Positions 56,962 to 64,000 of a stretch of DNA of 64,000 nt are shown piece after piece; the first letter of the stretch is position 1; the number at the start of each line of letters is the position of its first letter. The notes beneath the pieces were generated by a model. That model was not told the DNA's origin and did not search any database. It was given only the letters and a program-made list of their open reading frames with translations. The stretch lies in assembly GCA_027186245.1 (NCBI GenBank), contig CP114493.1, forward strand, positions 7,013,501 through 7,077,500. Reading direction: 5' to 3'. Origin of the DNA: Coriaria nepalensis. Lineage: Eukaryota; Streptophyta; Magnoliopsida; Cucurbitales; Coriariaceae. The position numbers were made by a program, and so were the translations under genes.

Positions 56962-59106
56962 GATTCTTCTTCAAAATTTCCGGTGATTTTGATGATTTTC
57001 TTGCGACTCTTTCTTCTCTTTCTAGTTTCTATCTCTGTTGTTGGAGATTGGAAAATGGGGTTTCTGGTTTGTTTATTTATTTATTTATTTTTACTGCATG
57101 CACGTACTACTACTGTCTCAGGGAAAGCAATAATACAATATATACAGAAAATGAATTATACAAAAATGAAAATGAAATGAACTCGTGATTAGGGCTCGAC
57201 CTCCAATGAAGAAAGATGACATTTTTATTTATCAAATAAATATATAAGAAATTTTCCTTTTTGTCTAATTTTTACAACGGTAAGAAACACGCGGTGAGGA
57301 CAATAAACACAGAAACAAATAACGACTACTTAGTACCGGAATAAACGGACAAACAGTTTCTTAAGAGAACCAAAGGGTTTTAGATTAGGTTGGCCAAGCG
57401 GTGGTGATTTTTTTAGTTTGATTCGAGTTTAAAATTTTTATATAAGATTTAAAATTATATAATAATATTATAAAAGTTGTAATTTATTATTAAAGATGTG
57501 TAGAGAAATATTTTGAATTTATTTATTTTTTAAAAATTTTATCATAAAAATATCTTATTGTTTCCTAAGATTTGTGACCATGTTTATTTATATCATATCA
57601 TTTTATTCACAAATTAATAGTTAGAAATAAATGAATATGGGGTTATTCTATACTTTTTTTTTTATTTCATTTTATTTTTTTCTAATTTATTTAAATACAT
57701 CTAAATATATATAAATTAAAAATATTAATTAATAGTAAAAAAAACTTAATTAATTTTTATATATTTAAATAGTTAAGATAAAAATCTAATATATATATAT
57801 ATATATATATATCCGTTAAATAAAAAATACTCTCATTTTAAAATTTCTAAAATATACATGATACATGAATTAATAAGAAATCGTGTAATAAGCCTTTCAA
57901 TTCTAAAACAAATGTATCATGCGCGTGGACTAGAAGGTAATTATCGCGCGTGCACGGTTTTTACACCAAATGTAAATGTGAAGAACATGACATTACGAGC
58001 TCGACCCCACACGTGGGAAACCAGTTGACCCAATGAGAAAGGGCCTGCCCTCATCGATGGCACCCACGTCATCTACGGACTACGACCTCATTTGACCTTA
58101 CTGTTACTAAACATTTAGACGCCGTTTCATTTCATCAGCCTTTCCGTTATATATTAAATTTTTATTTATTATATATATATATATATAATCTCTTATATAT
58201 TGAAATTTTAGTTATTAAATATTTTTCGAATCAATTTTAAAGAATTAATTAAAATATAAGATTTTAAGTGAAATTTTATATTTGCATTTATAAAGAACTA
58301 TTATCGCTTATAGCTCCCAAAGAGTGGAAGTTACGAACATCTTAATTTCTGCAGCGGGCACTGATTAAGATATTAATCGGACAATAATTTTGATTAACGG
58401 AGAGACCCAATCGTGACCAAACAAAAAAAGAACGGATTTTTCGAATCAGGGAGACGTGACGCTGAACCAATTGGGGCTTCTCTCAACTGACACACCGGAC
58501 GATGGACGATGGATGATGGTCGATGGCACCACACCCACAGCCATATCTATAGCAGACAATAGCTGTACTGGGACCCACCACCCATGTGAACGAGACACGT
58601 GTGAACCCCACCTTACAGACTTACAGTTACAGGCCGGTTTTCCTTCTTATTAATATTCTTAAGTCCTAGGAGGTGTTTTCTATTTCTGACAGATTCCTGC
58701 CACCTTTAACGACAGCAATTTTGGTCCTCATTAACAGTTAAGACTCACTCAGTGTGTTAAATTTATGTATCATTTTGTCCGTTTAGTTGACTCTTTCTTA
58801 AATTTTGGGGTAGGGCTAGCCTTTTTTTCACTTAGGTACCAATTTTTAAGTTGGTCAAAATTTTTGTTTAAAATGATATGGGAATAAAAGATTCTTTTAA
58901 TATTAAAATTTAGAATTATTTTAATATTAAATTATAAAATTATTTTTAATATTATTATCAAGTCATCGGGATATATATATATTATTTATATTTCGAGAAT
59001 ATTAAAAAAAATAATTTTAAATTTAATTAATTATGATAATTTATTAATGAAGCATTTGATATAATAATTATCGAATTATTTTTTTAAACTTACTATTATC
59101 TCTATC

Positions 59107-59145
<39 letters not shown>

Positions 59146-61289
59146 CAATTAATTTATTTTAATTATATATTATTATATAATAATATAATAATATTTACGA
59201 GTTAAAAATAAACTATTAAAATCGATTGGTCGATCATACACACAATACAACCAATAATATCTCATAAATTATGATCCGTATAATAGAAATAGTCGTTTGC
59301 ACGACAACGATAAATATGATTTATATGAAGAATCGTTATCACTAGGACTCGATAAGTAGAATATAAGACTAATTTGTAAGAGATTTGACATTGGCTTTAC
59401 TCTTTCATTCTTTCATGAGGAGAATGATATGAGCCGGCTTAATAGTAAGGGAATAGGAATAGACAATTAGATTGTAACAAAGTAATATTAATAAATAAAA
59501 ATTATGATTAATGTAAGCTTAATTACAAACAATTAAGGGGTTGGCATAATAGGTTCGATTGTTAATTTTCCGGGTTTTTTTTTTCTTTCCAAATTTATAT
59601 TTTAGATATATAAAATTTATCGATCTATTTTATTTCTTAATTATTATCGATAGAAAATAATCGACTAATGATTAAAAATTATATATATATATATAAATGA
59701 TAGTAAAAAGAAAAAAAAAATTAATTGAAATTTTGATTCTTTTTTATTTCTATATATTTAAGTATGTTAAAATAAATTATTTTTTTAATGTTAATAATTT
59801 TAAAATTTATAAATATAAATTTACAAAAAAAAAAAAAAAATTGGTAGATTAACCTCCGTCACAGCATTAATATGCATGGTCTTAATATGCATGGAATTGC
59901 ATCGATCGATCAACAAGGATCATCCCTTGAATCATAACTTCGTTACAAAGCAAGACATGTTCAATGATACAACTTCTTCTTTCTCTTCATAATTTGCTTA
60001 TCTTTTGATAGCCGGTGAAAGTGGGGTTGATTGAATTCACGACCCAAAAAAAAAAAAAAAAAGAGTATGGGAGGTGTAGTGGCATTCCACATGAAATTGG
60101 ATTGGACAACACTTGGGATTTTTATTCTTATTTTTTTTTAAAGGAAAAATCTTTTATCCTTTTTCTCTACGTTTCACGAAAGAAAAGCCAATAGGGTTGA
60201 GATTCATGCATGCCTCTTACTATAAGGCATCCTCTTGTTATATCTTCATTTTTCACGTAGCTAAACTACTTCTAGTGGGTCCTTGCATGAAATCTTAACA
60301 TCGTTGAAGATATCCACGATATTAAGTGACGGATAATCTTAAAAGTAACAGTAATCTATAATATTAAGCATGTAAAATGCTACGCTACTAGCACTCTTTT
60401 TCCTTTGAGATCTCCGGAAAAATTTAAGAAATAGACCATGTACGTAAAAATAACGATATTATACTAAGTTATGTATAATCTTTAAAGCTTAAGGTGTTAA
60501 GTACGTAATATCTTTGGCTCAACCATATATGCATTGAGTATATAAATATGTACGTATAAACATGTGACCGCCCTGTATGATGGTCCAACGTAAGTAGTTG
60601 CTCAACACATGGCTGTATCTTTCATAATATGGTCAGTACTATTTATAAAGAAGATCTATGAATAATATACTTCCTTTAAGGGACCATTGTAGGGATGGGT
60701 CAACAATCAGTGATCAGTCCATAACTCGAGCCATGTGACAAATGTCCCCCTCTCACATTTTTGCCTTTGATCAAAACTAATGGCTCAGGCTATAATTCAA
60801 AAAGTGAAGTCTCATTTTGCTTCGTTTGGATAACTAGGGGTCCCAATTTTTATGTCGAGCCATTTAATGTCTTTAATTGAAGGACACGTTGCTCTCACTT
60901 AAGGGGCAGAAGATGAATTTGTGGGCTCACAATTTGCTACCCACATGTCTAACCATGTGATAACGTACTATTTTTATTAATCGATCATTAATTATATATA
61001 TAATCTAATACGATGAATGATCCTTGAATTTAGTTTGGCCCCTCTACTATTACTTGGACTCCCCTCACTAGCCCCATGTTCGGCTCATTATAATCCCAGA
61101 TTACGGTCCAATAATAGTCACCTAACCTAACTTTAAGGTTTAAAACTTCTAACCTCGGGCTTTCGACAAGTCTATGTACGTAACTTATAACTTAAAAAAA
61201 AAAAAAAAAACATATATATAATATTTAAAGAGGCAATAGTCTTTTTAGGTAAATCAACGATCATATGTTGATTACTGCAAGACAACAAA
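56962..61289. other. DELLA promoter and long AT-rich intergenic region
   Basis: 56962 to about 57100 is the DELLA leader, with a (TTTA)n run at 57068-57090. G-box cores CACGTG occur at 58010-58015 and 58596-58601 in two islands of higher GC (57895-58140 and 58420-58660), which may be distal regulatory DNA. The rest is very AT-rich with TA microsatellites (57791-57812, 58168-58186 and 59107-59143). Nothing coding recognised. Confidence 0.45.
59107..59143. repeat. (TA)n microsatellite
   Basis: Uninterrupted TA run of about 18 units. Confidence 0.97.
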
Positions 61290-61602
61290 TTATTGAATGA
61301 GGATTGCATCTTCTCCATTAGCATCATAGATAAAAGAGTCTACAAGAACAAAGAGTGTAAGCACATTGATTACTGCAATAAATGGCTCTGTGACAGTTGG
61401 TGCGTCGGATCTTCATATGGGTGGTTATCAATTCGAGATAAGAATAAAGTTTTACATCTTCACCATTACATCTTCTCGTAGACGATTCTATGTATATAAG
61501 TTTGGATCGTCTTGAGAATGAATGGGTGTCGATTGAGTCTCTGAATGATGGTGTTGCTTTTGTTAAGTTCGATGAATGCGATACTAGTGTCTTCAAACTA
61601 TA
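61290..61602 (+). pseudogene. F-box/DUF295-like gene relic, copy 1
   Basis: Plus-strand fragments with stops between them encode IDKRVYKNKECKHIDYCN, then CVGSSYGWLSIRDKN, the GSSxGWL block that is diagnostic of DUF295 F-box proteins, then after a frame change LENEWVSIESLNDGVAFVKF. No F-box is left. It is the partner of the copy at 62490-62893. Confidence 0.65.
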
Positions 61603-62489
61603 GTTTTTGGCTTCGTAGAAGAGGAGAGAACTCAATTAAAGCAGGAAGATGTTTGATGCAATTTATCACGTTTCCAATGTTTTTAGCAAATCAAAATTTC
61701 CCAACTCCCTAAAAATTCATTACTTCATACAAAATAAAACATTCAATCAGAATGTGATGAGTCGTCGGTCCACCTCATTACTTCGTACGGTTAATCAGGA
61801 GCCTTTTTGTTCTATGTCGCAACTATAATCGGGTCCGGTATTGATGAGTTGGTCTATGGAACGTTGTTCTTTGTAGTGGGATTAAGTTCATAGGCCACTA
61901 GAACTGAACTTAATTTAAGGGCACGTTGCCTCGCCCACATGTCTAACGATGTGACAACGTAGCATTTCCTGCTGGTGAACTTTCTGTAGACTTTATAAAT
62001 ATGGTAAATTGATTCTTATGTATATACATAAAATTTAAAAAGATAAATTAGGATAGGTATTTTTAAATATTTATTATAATAAATATTTAATTTTAAATTT
62101 AAATTATAATAAATTTGTAATTTTATTAAAAATAAATAAAATAATAACGTTTATATCATATGACTGTAAAGTAATTATTAAAATTATAAAATTGATATAA
62201 TTTAAAATTAATACTTATAGTCAATTCCAAATGCCATCTCTTGGTGTCCTCTCATTAGTTGAGTGAGAGCCTGGCCTGAAAGATTGTTCGGCCCATTAAC
62301 CCCAATCGTGGTCCAATAATAATCACCTAACTTTAAGGTTTAAAACCTCTGCCCATGGGATTTCAACAAGTCCTGGCCCACATTCATAAGGCACGTAACC
62401 CTAGAGTTATAAATACCTATTTGGATGCCGACTGCATGGAAGCACAAAGAGAGAAAGAAAGAACGTCGTGATTTGGTTCTAACAACAAT
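61603..62489. other. Spacer between the two F-box relics
   Basis: The left part is decayed DNA without a gene. The right part, from about 62220, repeats the upstream flank of copy 1: GGTCCAATAATA(G/A)TCACCTAAC and CTTTAAGGTTTAAAAC occur at both 61107-61145 and 62313-62347, showing that the duplication included the promoter side. Confidence 0.6.
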
Positions 62490-62893
62490 GGCAGAGGAGA
62501 GCTCCTCATCAATGGTCGATATTATTCGTTTCTCAGAAGTTTGTTCTTCTTGGTTTTCTTCTATCCAAACTTTTTTTATCCTCGCCCTTCATTACAAATC
62601 ACAACTATCTAACTCCCTGGTTGATTACTCTTCCAAGCTATCTTCATCATAATAAACAAGACATGAGCTTATCGAATGAGAATTGCATCTTCTCCATTAG
62701 CATCATATATAAAAGAGTGTACAAGAACAAAGAGTATAAAGCACAGCGATTACTGCAACAATTGCCTTCTTGAAGGTTGTTGGTGCGTCGGATATTCATA
62801 TGAGTGGTTGTTAATTCTCAATGATCAGAATAAAAATTTGCATCTTTTCAACCCATGTAGTAGGTCTTCTAACACTCATGTTGAACTCCCACG
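62490..62893 (+). pseudogene. F-box/DUF295-like gene relic, copy 2
   Basis: Begins MAEESSSSMVDIIRFSEVCSS, where RFSEVCSSWFS matches the end of an F-box (RxxxVCxxW), then stops at about 62650. In the next frame it continues YKECTRTKS-like sequence, CWCVGYSYEWLLILNDQNKN and LHLFNPCSRSSNTHVELPRF, the DUF295 beta-propeller start. Missing the first half of the F-box and disrupted by a stop/frame change. Paired with copy 1 about 1.2 kb upstream. Confidence 0.7.
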
Positions 62894-64000
62894 ATTTTGA
62901 TTATAAGTATCAAATTACTAAACCAATATTGTTATCTGATCCATCTAAAGACAACAATTATGTGGTGGTGGATACTTTCCAGTTTCCAATCTAAAATTTG
63001 ACTTTTATAGTCAGTCTACTTTCTTTCTTTGACTTACTGACTTGTAATAAGAAAGAAGGTTTCATGGTTTAAAAAGAAAAGTACTTGGTCAAATTTATTA
63101 TTTTGTTTATAAGTTTATCGGATTTTCTGAGCAAGTTCTACCGGATAAAAAATACAAACAATATTACGAGCATAATGGATTCCGAGTAAGTTTGTCTGGA
63201 TCAAGATTGAGTTTGAAATTTAAATAAATACTAAATTTACTATTTAAAATTATATTTATTTAAATATCAAATATTCAGATTCCACTCGAAACTCTAATTC
63301 GAACTAATATTTAGAATCTAAATATTCGTTAATCTAATAGTATGATTTATTTGATTATTTTAAATTAATAAAACACTCAAAATATGTATATATAATATAA
63401 TATAATTTAACGGCTATATAATTTAGAGCTCGTAATTAATTCAGGTACCTAACCGTGACTTATGAAACGTGAATTAGGTTGGCTCATGTGCATGGCCCAT
63501 GTTAGCTGCAACCACCAAAGTTTGTAAGAACAACATGAGAATATTTTTTTGTTTCTTTTAATCAAAGGTTAATAGATCCCTGATCCTTTTTAACAAATAA
63601 ATAAATAATAATAATAATTAATAATTAATAATTCAAAGTCGGTCATGCCAGCTGTATAATGACAAGGACGGTGGTTATAAAAGGCTGGTAAATTTGATAA
63701 GGTAAATTTCGATAATGACGTTTACAAAGTAAAAAAAAAAAAAAATCACTTTTTTGAAAAATAAAATTTAAAAATCACACCTTGCACGTGTGAAGTTTGT
63801 GTAAGCTCAGAATATCTTTACATTATAATATATTAAATTAGAAAGGATGAATGAAATAAGTAGCGTGATGTGATGACACACGCACGCATCACCGTCACGC
63901 ACCAAAGCGGGCCGTCAAAAAAGAAAGAAGCGAACCGGGTCCGGAAAGATTCTTCGCTCTCTCTCATCTCTAAGAAGAAAACATACGCACTGTGGAGGGA
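62894..64000. other. AT-rich right flank
   Basis: No gene recognised. The last 120 bases shift to GC-richer sequence with a CTCTCTCT tract at 63957-63966 and no ATG-led frame. They could be the promoter or leader of a plus-strand gene beyond the window; this is only a guess. Confidence 0.35.

Noticed and set aside
58456..58653. Plus-strand 65-codon open stretch in a GC-richer island
   Set aside because: No homology, no leader signal; G-box cores in the island suggest regulatory DNA rather than coding.

Overview
The window is nuclear DNA of a flowering plant, most likely a core eudicot. Genes are split by many short introns with GT–AG borders, intergenic DNA is very AT-rich with microsatellites, and the proteins are plant-typical: a DELLA GRAS repressor, a type-B response regulator, MAP70, a PGG ankyrin protein, an NLR relic, PPR, peroxygenase/caleosin and plant BAP31-like. 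I cannot name the species.

Layout, left to right. 0–10 kb: a decayed NLR resistance gene, an intact RING-H2 membrane E3 ligase, and a multiply broken INTS11/CPSF73-II gene carrying a fresh 289-bp tandem duplication (all minus strand). 10–18 kb: MAP70 and an ITN1-like ankyrin/PGG protein (plus). 18–32 kb: a dense minus-strand block of three intact genes, VAC14 (PIKfyve/FAB1 scaffold), NUP155 (nuclear pore) and a short Sec14-like lipid-transfer protein; joining my exon calls gives open frames of 724, 1489 and 238 residues. 32–45 kb: a degraded LTR element, a type-B ARR (plus) whose usual C-terminus is frameshifted, a DUF7734 plastid-type gene with an in-frame stop, a PPR pseudogene, a small BAP31-like ER protein and a LINE scrap. 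45–52 kb: peroxygenase (minus) between two diverged copies of one noncoding segment, a UEV1-type ubiquitin E2 variant (minus) whose first exon I cannot find next to a Copia relic, and a DUF7054 gene (plus). 52–64 kb: one intronless DELLA gene (minus) in a large AT-rich desert ending in two tandem F-box/DUF295 relics.

The genes are ordinary independent plant loci, not an operon or cluster; linked functions (cytokinin and gibberellin signalling, ubiquitin, phosphoinositides) look coincidental. I found no convincing undescribed system. The most unusual material is gene decay and local duplication: the INTS11 pseudogene, the ARR C-terminal frameshift, a UEV exon scrap copied 3.8 kb away, a 98-bp foldback and an octamer minisatellite. 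Exon borders were set by eye from splice consensus, frame continuity and family knowledge; no alignment or transcript data were available.
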